A DNA stretch of 64,000 nt from Ignavibacteriales bacterium (GCA_026390575.1 JAPLFR010000007.1:62001-126000); one strand, 5' to 3'; positions 34,113-43,658 are shown, numbered from the stretch's first letter. The notes: generated by a model from the sequence alone, not told the origin. A program made the numbers and translations.

Positions 34113-35822
34113 ATGAAACGCACACCAAAGCTGTTCCAAGTCCCTCATATCGATTCCATTCAGGATATGATAATCAAATCAGCAGGCAAGTATGGCGACA
34201 AACTTGCGCTCGAGGATTTGAAGGATACGCCCGTCCCAAAAGTCAGCTACAATACCTTATTGAAACACGTGTTCAAATTCGGAACAGCTCTGCGCGATCT
34301 CAAATTACCGGAACGAAGCCACATTGCTGTCATCTCAGAAAACCGTGTACAATGGTGCTTGACCTATCTTACGTCAATGTGCTTCAATTACGTTATCGTT
34401 CCCATCGATGCGAAGCTGAGCACAAACGAAATTCTCAACATCATCCACGAGTCAGATACGAATGTCATTGTCTTTTCTGAATCTTTCGATTCAATGCTGC
34501 GCGAGAAACGCCATTCGTTAAAACATATAAAATATTTTATAAGTATGGATTTGTTGACGAAGAAAGATGGCTTTCTTTCCATGGTCGAGCTCATCAATAA
34601 CAGCCGCGGTTGTACGGTGGATGCATTGCCTAAGATAGACGTACGAGATATGGCGGTCATTATCTTTACTTCAGGAACGCTCGGCAGAGCGAAAGGTGTC
34701 ATGCTCAGTCAGCGGAATCTTGCTGCAAATCTCATTGCCATGGTCAGTATGATGATGATCTATCCAGAAGACCGCTTCCTTTCTGTTCTCCCTATTCATC
34801 ATACGTACGAGTGCACATGCGGATTTCTGTGTCCGATGTATTCCGGTGCTTCAGCACACTATGCCCGTTCACTCAAAACTGTGGTAGACGATCTTCAGCA
34901 AGTAAAAGCAACGATGCTTCTTGGCGTACCGCTTCTCTTCGATAAAATGTTCAAGCGCGTCTATCATGCCATTCATGAAAAACGCCTCACATCGATGATT
35001 GTACCGCCGCTAATCAGACTAACAGACTTTGCGGCACGTTTTGGGTGGAAGAGTTCCAAGAAACTTGTTTTCGCTGAAATCCACGAACGCTTCGGCGGGC
35101 ACATTCGCGCATTTATTGCCGGCGGAGCCGCTCCTGATCCGAAGGTTGCAGAAGGGCTTCGCGCTCTCGGCTTTACATTTGTGCAGGGATATGGCTTAAC
35201 AGAAACATCTCCCATACTCACATTGAACCAACTCGACAATTTCAAAGATGATGCGGCTGGACTTCCACTCCCCGGTGTTGAATTGAAAATTCATTCACCC
35301 AACGAAGACGGTATCGGCGAAGTATGGGCAAAAGGGGCTAACGTAATGATTGGTTTTTATAAAAATGAAAAAGCGACTCGTGATGTATTTGAGGACAGTT
35401 GGTTTATGACCGGTGACCTCGGCTCTATCGATGAGGACGGTTTCCTTCATATTTGCGGGCGGAAGAAGAATGTCATCATCTCACGAAGTGGAAAAAATGT
35501 TTTCCCGGAAGAAATTGAAGACACTCTCCAGCGCAGTCCCTACATTCTGGAGTGTCTTGTATACGGCGAAGATGATCCTAAATTAGATGAAATTATTTCA
35601 GCTCAAATTGTTGTAGATGCAGAAGCGTTCATAGAGTTATCGGAAGCCCGCAGAGTACCAATCACCCCGGAACTTATCAATGATGTAATCGCAGATGAAG
35701 TAAAAAGGGCAAACGCCGAGCTGACCAGTTTCAAGCAGATCAAAAAATTTACAATCCGTGAGGTGGAATTCGAGAAAACGACAACGCAGAAAATTAAACG
35801 CTACCTCGCCCTCCCGAAATAG
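34113..35822 (+). CDS. AMP-dependent long-chain acyl-CoA synthetase
   Basis: 569 residues from the ATG at 34113, with TTGAGG six bases before it; an upstream in-frame ATG at 34065 has no such site. Adenylation motifs: IIFTSGTLGRAKGVMLSQRN (phosphate loop), GYGLTETSPILTL (A5), SWFMTGDLGSIDEDGFLHI (A7) and GRKKNVIISRSGKNVFPEE. It activates a fatty acid to its CoA thioester, probably for degradation or lipid recycling. The length and motifs match FadD-like enzymes. It seems to be monocistronic. Confidence 0.93.
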   Translation: MKRTPKLFQVPHIDSIQDMIIKSAGKYGDKLALEDLKDTPVPKVSYNTLLKHVFKFGTALRDLKLPERSHIAVISENRVQWCLTYLTSMCFNYVIVPIDAKLSTNEILNIIHESDTNVIVFSESFDSMLREKRHSLKHIKYFISMDLLTKKDGFLSMVELINNSRGCTVDALPKIDVRDMAVIIFTSGTLGRAKGVMLSQRNLAANLIAMVSMMMIYPEDRFLSVLPIHHTYECTCGFLCPMYSGASAHYARSLKTVVDDLQQVKATMLLGVPLLFDKMFKRVYHAIHEKRLTSMIVPPLIRLTDFAARFGWKSSKKLVFAEIHERFGGHIRAFIAGGAAPDPKVAEGLRALGFTFVQGYGLTETSPILTLNQLDNFKDDAAGLPLPGVELKIHSPNEDGIGEVWAKGANVMIGFYKNEKATRDVFEDSWFMTGDLGSIDEDGFLHICGRKKNVIISRSGKNVFPEEIEDTLQRSPYILECLVYGEDDPKLDEIISAQIVVDAEAFIELSEARRVPITPELINDVIADEVKRANAELTSFKQIKKFTIREVEFEKTTTQKIKRYLALPK

Positions 35823-35904
35823 TCGGCGGTATTCTCATTCATAGAATATACCTGTTCAGCGAAATGATCAACGAGCGTGTGAACATGCAACTGATGTATC
35901 ATAT

Positions 35905-36978
35905 ATGAAACTTACCTTCTCTACGTTTATCTACAGCATCGCGATATTTCAGGCATTTCTCATGTCTTTGTTTTTCTTCATGAATAAAAAAGGAATGCGG
36001 TCAAGCAACCGCATCCTTGGTACGTTGTTAGGTCTTTACGGATTCTATTTGATCTTTCTCCTGATCGTGAGCACCGAACAAGGGCTCGAAATTATTAAAA
36101 TGTATCCCGCGATCTGGCTGCTCTTTGAATTGAATTATTGCTTTGGCCCGCTCCTCTATTTTTATACCCGATCCACCATTGACGGAATGTTCCGATTCCG
36201 GGTTAAAGATATGGTGCATTTTATCCCATGTCTTGCTACAGCGGCGATAGCGGGTGCACTCTTTTATAATCTTATCGAATTGAAATGGTTCTTTTTCGTA
36301 GATCAAAAAGTTGTCATTTTTCATCTTGCCATCTATATTTGTGTTTCAATGTTTACAGCTCGGTCAAGAATTAAATCCCCTTTCTCCCCGGTTGACGACA
36401 TACGACTTGCATGGCTTCGGTTCCTGTTCTTCGCCTACATTATTATTCTGGGGACCAGAATTTTTGTTTCGCTCAGTGTTCTGTGGGAATGGAAAGAATT
36501 GTTCCTGTTCACCCGTTTTGTTCATATGACTTTTATTTTTGTTTTCTTCAATACAACGGCCTTGATTGCTCTTTTAAAACCGGAATTATTTTCCTTTATC
36601 GTTCGATATGAAAAATCGGTACTGAAGGATGCAGACAGGGAGCCCTACAAGCGCAAACTTCTTAACGCGATGGAGAAAGACAAACCGTATTTAGAACCTG
36701 CGTGTACGCTTCCAGCGCTGGCAAAAAAACTGTCGATTCCAGTTCCCTACCTCTCCCAGATTATCAATGAGACATTTAATCTGAATTTCCCGGATTTTAT
36801 AAACCGGTACCGCATTGAAGAAAGTAAACAGTACTTGTCCAAGCTCTCTGAAAGTAAAATGACTATACTGGAAATTGCCTATACTGTTGGATTTTATTCA
36901 AAATCTTCGTTCAACGCTGCATTTAAACGGCATGTGGGTACGACTCCCAAAGAGTATAAAAAGCAGAAAGCTGCATAG
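35905..36978 (+). CDS. membrane-bound AraC-family transcriptional regulator
   Basis: A 357-residue protein. The first 230 or so residues hold seven or eight hydrophobic helices (from FIYSIAIFQAFLMSLFFF onward). The last 100 form an AraC DNA-binding domain: PACTLPALAKKLSIPVPYLS, then MTILEIAYTVGFYSKSSFNA and FKRHVGTTPKEYKKQ. Such membrane-anchored AraC proteins are common in FCB bacteria and sense unknown signals. The Kelch gene starts 200 bp downstream and is a possible target. That gap shows no clear terminator. Confidence 0.9.
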   Translation: MKLTFSTFIYSIAIFQAFLMSLFFFMNKKGMRSSNRILGTLLGLYGFYLIFLLIVSTEQGLEIIKMYPAIWLLFELNYCFGPLLYFYTRSTIDGMFRFRVKDMVHFIPCLATAAIAGALFYNLIELKWFFFVDQKVVIFHLAIYICVSMFTARSRIKSPFSPVDDIRLAWLRFLFFAYIIILGTRIFVSLSVLWEWKELFLFTRFVHMTFIFVFFNTTALIALLKPELFSFIVRYEKSVLKDADREPYKRKLLNAMEKDKPYLEPACTLPALAKKLSIPVPYLSQIINETFNLNFPDFINRYRIEESKQYLSKLSESKMTILEIAYTVGFYSKSSFNAAFKRHVGTTPKEYKKQKAA

Positions 36979-37180
36979 GTACCACTCATATTTTCCCATC
37001 GAGCTGTTTTTCGTTCTCCGTATATTTTGTCCTCATTTATACATTCGGTCGAATTTTTCTCTCTTCCATAATATATTAATTCTCGACAAAGCGGGAAATG
37101 CTGATGTTACAAGAAGTTGATCCCTTGTATTACGAAATAAGCATTGTTACCTCATACTATTCAAAAAACTTGGAGTACAT

Positions 37181-38614
37181 ATGAAAGAAATAACAGTAAT
37201 CCGATTAACCCTGCTCACTCTTATCGCAAATGTTCTCGCGGTTACGGCATTGATTGGACAATCATGGCAGCAATGCGGTTCGTTGCCGGAAGCAATGGCG
37301 CCTTCAGCACTCGCGGTAAACGGGAAAATTTATGCAGTGAGAGGAAATAATTTTTACAGAGGGAACCTGACTGAACCTTCGTCGATGTACGAATATGACC
37401 CTTCAACTAATATCTGGATAAAGAAAGGAACAATGAACACTCTTCGGACCCTTTCGAGCTTGATAGAATTAAACGGGAAAATTTATGCGATCGGGGGCGT
37501 GACGAATAATACATACGCAACAAGTATTACGATGGCTGACGTTGAGTCGTATGACATTGCAACCGGCAATTGGCAGACAAAAAGCAGCATCCCAAAATCA
37601 TTGTATGTCTTTGGACTCGTAACAGTGCAGGGTAAAATATATGTTCTGGGCGGCAGTAATAAAACAATGATAAACGGCACGCGCAAAGACAGTACAAGTA
37701 ATCAGCTCTACGAATATTCTCCGGAGAGCGACACGTGGACAACCAAAGCAAGCATGCTGAAACACAGATCGTGGTCTGATGCGGTGACAGTGAATAATAA
37801 AATTTATGCGATCGGCGGGAATAACGGTATCCCGCTGTCGGGTGAGAACACTATTGAGGAATATGATATAGCATCAGACTCTTGGACACAGAGGGCAACG
37901 TTTACGAACGGCTTCGACGGTCAATGCCAGGCGGTGGTCATGAATGGAAAGATTTACACGTTATCATCGGATGTAATCTCAACAGGCGCATTTACGAAAG
38001 CGTTGATAGGGGAGTATGATCCGGCAACCGGTACATGGGTGGAAAAAACACAAATGCTGTCCCCGATAATGGATTTTAGTAAAGTAGTCTGCAACAACCA
38101 ATTATATATGATAGGCGGCCATCTCGTTTCGGGAATGACGTTTTCGAATAAAGTCATTAAATACGACCCGGCAACAAATAGTCAGCTCTCCCTTCCTGAC
38201 ATATCTCAATGGTATAACGCAGTTGTCGAGACGGGCGGAATTATTTATGCCGTCGGAGGAGTCAATAACAGTGGCTCGTACATCAACAGAGTAATAAAGT
38301 ATGATACCAAAAATGATGCGACCCCCGTTCAGAAGATGCAGAACAAACCAGAATCATTCCTATTAGAACAAAATTATCCTAATCCCTTTAATCCAACGAC
38401 ACGAATAGTGTACCGCATCAACAAAAATGCGCGTGTTACCTTAACAGTCTGTGATCTGCTTGGGCAGAAGATTGCTACCTTGATCGATGAAGAGAAAGCT
38501 GCCGGTGAACACTCTGTGAATTTCGACGCATCACGATATTGTTCGGGTGTCTATTATTATCGCTTATCATGCGATGGATTTTACTCGGCGAGAAAAATGC
38601 TTATCATGAAATAG
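37181..38614 (+). CDS. Kelch-repeat secreted protein with T9SS sorting domain
   Basis: A 477-residue protein. A signal peptide spans residues 1-29 (ends near LIGQSW). Five or six Kelch motifs follow (KIYAIGGVTN, GKIYVLGGSN, KIYAIGGNNG, QLYMIGGHLV, IIYAVGGVNN), giving a beta-propeller. The C-terminus is a type IX sorting domain: NYPNPFNPTTRIVY, then KIATLIDEEKAAGEHSVNF and SARKMLIMK. Probably surface exposed, for binding protein or glycan; no enzyme motif is visible. Confidence 0.9.
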   Translation: MKEITVIRLTLLTLIANVLAVTALIGQSWQQCGSLPEAMAPSALAVNGKIYAVRGNNFYRGNLTEPSSMYEYDPSTNIWIKKGTMNTLRTLSSLIELNGKIYAIGGVTNNTYATSITMADVESYDIATGNWQTKSSIPKSLYVFGLVTVQGKIYVLGGSNKTMINGTRKDSTSNQLYEYSPESDTWTTKASMLKHRSWSDAVTVNNKIYAIGGNNGIPLSGENTIEEYDIASDSWTQRATFTNGFDGQCQAVVMNGKIYTLSSDVISTGAFTKALIGEYDPATGTWVEKTQMLSPIMDFSKVVCNNQLYMIGGHLVSGMTFSNKVIKYDPATNSQLSLPDISQWYNAVVETGGIIYAVGGVNNSGSYINRVIKYDTKNDATPVQKMQNKPESFLLEQNYPNPFNPTTRIVYRINKNARVTLTVCDLLGQKIATLIDEEKAAGEHSVNFDASRYCSGVYYYRLSCDGFYSARKMLIMK

Positions 38615-38719
38615 TAAAAAATTCTGCCCTTATCATTTGTACCATGCGCCTGATTATTCCGGCAGCTTATCCTTTTGCTAAAGTAAATCTTTGCGTACCT
38701 TCATCAAGAGAATCTTCTC

Positions 38720-39874
38720 ATGACGCACAAGAAATATATTGCCCACCTCGATCTCGATTGTTTCTTTGTCTCTGTCGAACGAATAAAGAATCCGGACCTC
38801 ATCGGCAAACCGGTGATCGTCGGCGGCAGCACAGCCGGGCGAGGTGTCGTCGCATCAGCTTCGTACGAAGCGAGAAAGTTTGGCATTCATTCCGCCATGC
38901 CCACGGCACGAGCGCAGCGGCTTTGTCCCGACCTGATCGTTGTGCATGGAAGTCACGGCGAATATGGACGTATCTCCAAGAAACTTTTCGAACGGATGTG
39001 CGAGCTCGCACCTATTGTCGAGCGCGCCTCCATCGATGAAATGAATATGGATTTTACAGGATGTGAGAATCTCTACCATAACGATCTACCCGGTTTTATG
39101 AAGACAATTCAGAAACTTGTGTCTGATGAATTCAAGCTTCCCTGTACCATTGGACTTGCCTCCAACAAAACAATCGCAAAGATTGCAGTGAATCAGGTGA
39201 AACCCGCCGGTATTATTTTCGTTCCTCACGGAACAGAAGCCGCATATCTTGCACCTCTCGACATTGGCGTCATTCCCGGTGTCGGCAAGAAAACAGAAGA
39301 ATATTTGCGGGAAAAAGGATTTTATAAAGTTTCCGATGTCCAACAAAGGACGAAGAAGGAAATCCTGGACATTCTTGGCAAGCATGGGTTATGGATATAC
39401 CAAGTAGCATGCGGACTTGGTTCTGATGTGATCGGCGAAGATTGGGACGCGAAAAGCATCTCGCGCGAAGAGACATTCGCCAAAGACATTGCCGACAAAA
39501 AAGAACTAGAGAAAATTATTTTTGCATTGACAGAAGATGTATGTCAACAGCTCCGCGAACATGGATGGAAAACACGTACAGTAACTTTAAAGCTTCGATA
39601 TTCTGATTTTAAGACTATCACACATGCAGAAAGCATAGAACCAACGAATGACGACACGATTGTAGCGCATACTGCACGCTCGCTTCTTCATTCCGCTTAT
39701 ACACGCAATCTCCCGATCCGGCTGATTGGAGTACGACTTACTAATTTCGACGAGGAAGACCAGATGGAATTATCCCTCTTCCCTTCTGAAAAAAAGAAGC
39801 AAAATATTCTCAAAGTTGTCGATAGAATCCGTAAAAAATTTGGAGATGATGTGATTCATGTAGGTGGAGGATAA
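38720..39874 (+). CDS. dinB: DNA polymerase IV (Y family)
   Basis: A 384-residue translesion polymerase. Catalytic acids are D11 (AHLDLDCFFVSVE) and D106-E107 (VERASIDEMNMDFTG). The helix-hairpin-helix (IPGVGKKTEEYLREKG) and the little finger domain follow. The C-terminus (QMELSLFP) resembles a beta-clamp binding motif. The start at 38720 gives a normal length. A family 2 REP palindrome begins on its last base. No LexA-like box was recognised upstream. Confidence 0.94.
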   Translation: MTHKKYIAHLDLDCFFVSVERIKNPDLIGKPVIVGGSTAGRGVVASASYEARKFGIHSAMPTARAQRLCPDLIVVHGSHGEYGRISKKLFERMCELAPIVERASIDEMNMDFTGCENLYHNDLPGFMKTIQKLVSDEFKLPCTIGLASNKTIAKIAVNQVKPAGIIFVPHGTEAAYLAPLDIGVIPGVGKKTEEYLREKGFYKVSDVQQRTKKEILDILGKHGLWIYQVACGLGSDVIGEDWDAKSISREETFAKDIADKKELEKIIFALTEDVCQQLREHGWKTRTVTLKLRYSDFKTITHAESIEPTNDDTIVAHTARSLLHSAYTRNLPIRLIGVRLTNFDEEDQMELSLFPSEKKKQNILKVVDRIRKKFGDDVIHVGGG

Positions 39875-39906
39875 TCTCCGACGCACTTCAAAAGTGCGTC
39901 GGAGAT
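39874..39906. repeat. REP palindrome, family 2
   Basis: ATCTCCGACGCACTT at 39874-39888 and AAGTGCGTCGGAGAT at 39892-39906 form a perfect 15-bp stem with a CAA loop. It lies between dinB and the RAYT gene and is 26 bp before the latter. Confidence 0.9.
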
Positions 39907-39931
39907 ATAATCGTTCCAGGGGGGACTTCCA

Positions 39932-40507
39932 ATGGCACAAAGATCAGTAAAGTTCACTCAAGGAGAGTACTATCACATCTACAATCGAGGATGCGGACGA
40001 GATAACATCTTCCGAGAATCAGAGAATTATTCTTATCTGCTTCGACTTTTTCAAAAGAAACTGCCGCAGTTCCAAGTAACGTCTATAGCATATTGTTTAA
40101 TGCCTAATCACTATCATTTCATCCTTCGACAAGATAGCGAAATCTCAATTGGTTACTTCATCCAGAGCATTTTCAATAGTTACAGTAAAGCTTTCAACAA
40201 GCGGTATAAAAGAAGTGGGACACTTTTTGAAGGTCCTTTTCAGGCCAAACATATCAATAAGCAAGAGTATTTGATTCATCTTTGTAGATACATCCATCGA
40301 AATCCTGTCGATGCTGGACTTGTCAAGTCTCCTGAAGAATGGCCGTTCTCTGATTATTGCAATTGGATAGGAGTGAAAGAGAACACATATATAGATAAGG
40401 ATTTTATTGAGAACATCTTTTATTCTGCAAAGGAATACGAAACTTTCGTTAAAGAATTCGTACCATCTAAGGTCAAAGGTGGATTAAATTCTTACCTTTT
40501 TGATTGA
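39932..40507 (+). CDS. REP-associated tyrosine transposase (RAYT), family 2
   Basis: A 191-residue Y1-type transposase. Start ATG with CCAGGGGGG eight bases before it. Motifs: YHIYNRGCGRDNIF, HxH in YCLMPNHYHFILRQ, FNKRYKRSGTLFEGPF, and the tyrosine region CRYIHRNPVDAGLVKSPEEW. It is clearly similar to the RAYT at 32618 but its flanking palindromes (CTCCGACGCAC type, at 39874, 40510, 41959) are a different family. That pairing of transposase and palindrome is what defines RAYT systems. Confidence 0.93.
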   Translation: MAQRSVKFTQGEYYHIYNRGCGRDNIFRESENYSYLLRLFQKKLPQFQVTSIAYCLMPNHYHFILRQDSEISIGYFIQSIFNSYSKAFNKRYKRSGTLFEGPFQAKHINKQEYLIHLCRYIHRNPVDAGLVKSPEEWPFSDYCNWIGVKENTYIDKDFIENIFYSAKEYETFVKEFVPSKVKGGLNSYLFD

Positions 40508-40509
40508 TT

Positions 40510-40542
40510 AACTCCGATGCACATTCAAGGTGCGTCGGAGTT
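40510..40542. repeat. REP palindrome, family 2
   Basis: AACTCCGATGCAC at 40510-40522 pairs with GTGCGTCGGAGTT at 40530-40542 with one mismatch. It begins two bases after the RAYT stop. Confidence 0.88.
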
Positions 40543-40683
40543 GCAGACCCTTTAGCTTCCTGTAAGAGAAAGCAATATCTTAGTATTATACGGCGTTCGT
40601 TAAAGCGGTTTGCAGGAACAAACGTCTTTACAGTGCAAGGTGAGCTAAATGCTAATTATAAGACAACGTAATATGTTAATACA

Positions 40684-41847
40684 TTGAAGCGATCAGACTA
40701 CTTAAATATTTTCTTCAAATTAATAAATAAACTAAAACGATCTCCAACAGTTGTAGAGTATATTAATTATTCCAAATGCAAACTCGACGATATTAATAAC
40801 GTGTTTGGTAATTGGTATAATTTTTTAAGAATTGCAGAGAACATAACCAATGAGGAGATCGACACTTTTGATCATCTATATGTTGGTGACAACATAATAG
40901 AATTAGAATATATCCCGCCTAAAATACTCAAAGACAATAAATTATGGATCATACTTAAGTACATTGAAGCAAAAAGAATACTTGGAAAGCAACCTACGAA
41001 TACCGAGTTTTCTAGGAATACAAATATTGCTACTACTAGGGTTAGAGAAATATTTGGAAGTTGGAATGAATTTATAATATACATGGGGGACAATCCAATA
41101 AATGTTCCAAGACTTGATAGACAACATCAAAAACGAAATCCGACAAAAAAGGTATTAATCCAAGAGTATTTAAAAATACGGAATAGAATGGGCAGAAAAC
41201 TTTCTGCACATGAAATTACAAAATATGGTAAATACACTGAAAATGTTTATATACATAAATGGGGAACTTGGAATAATTTTCTAAAGGAAATAGGCGAAAG
41301 TACTAAATTGTTTAGATCGGGTGGGCCAAGAAAATATTCTGATGATAGCATTATCAAAAAGTACGAAATTGTAAAGAGGAAGATTAAAGATATCCCTAAG
41401 TCTAAAGATTTAGATAATATCTACCCAAATTTGTACGAACATTTAGTAAGACGATTTGGAGGTCTTGAGAAAATAAGAATAATGCGAAACGAAAAAAGTA
41501 ATTCTGACCTTATGAAGGAAACCATAATGAAAATCAAACAAGACAATAAATCAAGGATAGGTGCAAAAATAGTTGCTCAAAGAGTCAAAAGTCTTCAACA
41601 TTTTCTATCCAATCACGGTGGAATTGAGGCATTTCAGAACATTTACAAGATGTTAAATAGTAATTCGAGTAGAGATGATATTGCAAAAGAATTGAAATTA
41701 TCGACTGCGCAAGTGTCAAGACTCGTTGATAATTTATTTGAAACAAAATATATAGCACGTAACGAAGTTAGAAAGTATATTGAGTTATATATTGATAACA
41801 TACAAAAAGAACAAACTGCAACATCTGAATGGGTAAAAAATATTTAA
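40684..41847 (+). CDS. AT-rich homing-endonuclease-associated-repeat protein
   Basis: A 387-residue protein, TTG start (an in-frame stop lies just upstream, and no SD is visible). Four repeats of about 55-60 residues share the pattern GxxPTxxEF... FGSWNxFL: KRSPTVVEY/FGNWYNFLRIA, GKQPTNTEFSRNTNIATTRV/FGSWNEFIIYMG, GRKLSAHEITK/WGTWNNFLKEIG, and a weaker fourth (FGGLEKIRIM). This is the repeat seen beside HNH homing endonucleases, where it binds DNA; here no nuclease domain is present. The tail has a helix-turn-helix (SRDDIAKELKLSTAQVSRLV). At roughly 30 percent GC it stands out from its neighbours, a sign of recent transfer. Function unknown. Confidence 0.7.
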   Translation: MKRSDYLNIFFKLINKLKRSPTVVEYINYSKCKLDDINNVFGNWYNFLRIAENITNEEIDTFDHLYVGDNIIELEYIPPKILKDNKLWIILKYIEAKRILGKQPTNTEFSRNTNIATTRVREIFGSWNEFIIYMGDNPINVPRLDRQHQKRNPTKKVLIQEYLKIRNRMGRKLSAHEITKYGKYTENVYIHKWGTWNNFLKEIGESTKLFRSGGPRKYSDDSIIKKYEIVKRKIKDIPKSKDLDNIYPNLYEHLVRRFGGLEKIRIMRNEKSNSDLMKETIMKIKQDNKSRIGAKIVAQRVKSLQHFLSNHGGIEAFQNIYKMLNSNSSRDDIAKELKLSTAQVSRLVDNLFETKYIARNEVRKYIELYIDNIQKEQTATSEWVKNI

Positions 41848-41958
41848 ATCTTTAAATGTCTACACTATTATTTATCATAACATTACCGAAAAATATATTT
41901 CGTATTACTAATCCGCAAGTGGTTGATTCAAATCCCTCACCACGACAAGGAAAGACCT

Positions 41959-41991
41959 ACCTCCGACGCACCTTTAAGGTGCGTCGGAGGT
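41959..41991. repeat. REP palindrome, family 2
   Basis: ACCTCCGACGCACCT at 41959-41973 and AGGTGCGTCGGAGGT at 41977-41991, a perfect 15-bp stem with a TTA loop, 24 bp before truA. With the copy at 40510 it brackets the AT-rich gene. Confidence 0.9.
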
Positions 41992-42015
41992 AAGAAATCC
42001 GTATCTTAATATATT

Positions 42016-42894
42016 ATGGCACGATTCAAGCTTACAATCGAATACGAAGGCACTCGTTTCAGCGGCTGGCAGGTGCAAAAAAACGCGCGCACCGTGCAGG
42101 GCGAATTCAATAATGCAATTGGCAAAGTTTTCGGCACTCATGGATTTGAGTTCTACGGCTCAGGCCGCACAGACGCCGGAGTCCACGCGTTGCAGCAGGT
42201 AGCGCATCTCGACATCAAAACAGTACTCGCACCGGAAATCATCCGGATGAAATTAAACGACGAACTCCCTGCTGACATCAACATTATCGAAGTTGAAAAA
42301 GCTGCCGATGAATTTCATGCACGGCACGATGCAATGGCGCGAAGCTATCTCTACCAGATTTCCCGGCGGCGGACAGCGTTCGGCAAGCGGTTTGTCTGGT
42401 GGATTAAAGATCCGCTCGACATCGTGAAAATGCGTGAAACAGCAGAGATGTTTATCGGACTCAAAGATTATCAATCCTTCACTGCCGATGATCCTGAAGA
42501 AAAATCCACAAAGGTGCATATCAATTCGATTGATGTTCAACAAGCAGGAGATTTGATTCTCATTCGTATCGTTGGATCGCATTTCATCTGGAAAATGGTC
42601 CGGCAGATTATCGGCGTGCTGGCAGAAGTCGGCCGCAGGAAAATGCCCTTGAATGACGTTAAGAAATTTCTCCATGCCAAATCTGAAGAACCGGCAAAAC
42701 TGACAGCCCCGCCATCGGGTTTATTCCTCGAGCGCGTCTATTATAAAGGCGACATCTGGCTGAAAGAGATGAAACCGATGATGGACATTGGTTCAAGGAT
42801 TCCTGCAAAGTTCGTTAAGATGCACGAAGAATCCGGTGATAAACCGAATGAAGGCAAGCAAAACGACAGCGGTAGGAAAGCGCACGAAGGATAG
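42016..42894 (+). CDS. truA: tRNA pseudouridine synthase A
   Basis: A 292-residue enzyme that makes pseudouridine at tRNA positions 38-40. Catalytic D53 is in GRTDAGVHA (50-58). Other motifs: YEGTRFSGWQVQ, FVWWIKDPLDI and MVRQIIGVLAEVGRRKM. The core ends near residue 250; a charged tail (HEESGDKPNEGKQND) of about 40 residues extends it beyond the family norm. It is the first ordinary gene after the RAYT island. Confidence 0.95.
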   Translation: MARFKLTIEYEGTRFSGWQVQKNARTVQGEFNNAIGKVFGTHGFEFYGSGRTDAGVHALQQVAHLDIKTVLAPEIIRMKLNDELPADINIIEVEKAADEFHARHDAMARSYLYQISRRRTAFGKRFVWWIKDPLDIVKMRETAEMFIGLKDYQSFTADDPEEKSTKVHINSIDVQQAGDLILIRIVGSHFIWKMVRQIIGVLAEVGRRKMPLNDVKKFLHAKSEEPAKLTAPPSGLFLERVYYKGDIWLKEMKPMMDIGSRIPAKFVKMHEESGDKPNEGKQNDSGRKAHEG

Positions 42895-43097
42895 TATTCC
42901 TCTCTTCTGTGATTTCTCCTGTCCACATGCAGAGTTCACTCAACCCGATACGAGCGGCGCTTGCAGACGAGATCTCGCAGTCTATTGCACTTTGTATAAA
43001 AGTCATAACAATAAAAACTCCAGTTGTATCGGAAGAAAGAATTAAGATTACAATGGTTCCTCATTCCTGCAATCTTTCTTTGCATCAGTGCCAGCGT

Positions 43098-43658
43098 ATG
43101 ACCTCCATCCGGATTTTGATCATTGCAATAGGTTTTTTTTGCGTTCAGGCACAAGCACAACAATCTTCTTCAAAACCAGATTGGTCTACTTTTCAATTTC
43201 TTCTAGGGGAATGGATCGGTGAAGGCAGCGGCGATCCAGGCCAAGGGAACGGCATCTTCACCTTCTCACTTGATCTTCAAGATCATATTCTCATACGTCA
43301 TAACCAATCCGACTATCCCGAAACAAAAACACATGCCGCTTTTTCTCACAACGATCTCATGGTGATTTACCAAGCACCCGGACATTCGGTACATGCAATA
43401 TACTTTGACAACGAAGGCCATACTATCCAATACACTACGAACATCTCTGACAATGGAAAATCAATAACCTTTATCAGTGATTCTTTGCCGGCAGTACCGC
43501 AATTTCGATTAACGTACACTTCGCTTGCAGACGATTCGCTGTTTATTACATTCGAGATTGCTCCCCCCGCAAAACCGTATACTTTCTCTAAATATCTCGA
43601 GGGTAGAGCACATAGGACGAAATCAAATTCGGCAATAAATTCAGAGAAGAAAAAATAA
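43098..43658 (+). CDS. exported beta-barrel protein (nitrobindin/DUF1579-like)
   Basis: 186 residues from the ATG at 43098. A signal peptide (MTSIRILIIAIGFFCVQAQA) ends with AQA/QQ. The mature part resembles a lipocalin- or nitrobindin-type barrel, starting FQFLLGEWIGEGSGDPGQGN, with a run of short strands to the end. Heme or lipid binding is possible but no ligand residue is certain. A longer frame from 42909 is rejected because it would place the signal peptide inside. Its stop overlaps the next start (TAATG). Confidence 0.65.
   Translation: MTSIRILIIAIGFFCVQAQAQQSSSKPDWSTFQFLLGEWIGEGSGDPGQGNGIFTFSLDLQDHILIRHNQSDYPETKTHAAFSHNDLMVIYQAPGHSVHAIYFDNEGHTIQYTTNISDNGKSITFISDSLPAVPQFRLTYTSLADDSLFITFEIAPPAKPYTFSKYLEGRAHRTKSNSAINSEKKK

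Noticed and set aside
40543-40683. Integron attC site before the AT-rich gene
   Set aside because: GTTAAAG and ACAAC are present, but the paired core sites GTTRRRY and RYYYAAC are not, and there is no integrase.
42909-43097. N-terminal extension of the exported barrel protein
   Set aside because: It would place a typical signal peptide 63 residues inside the protein.
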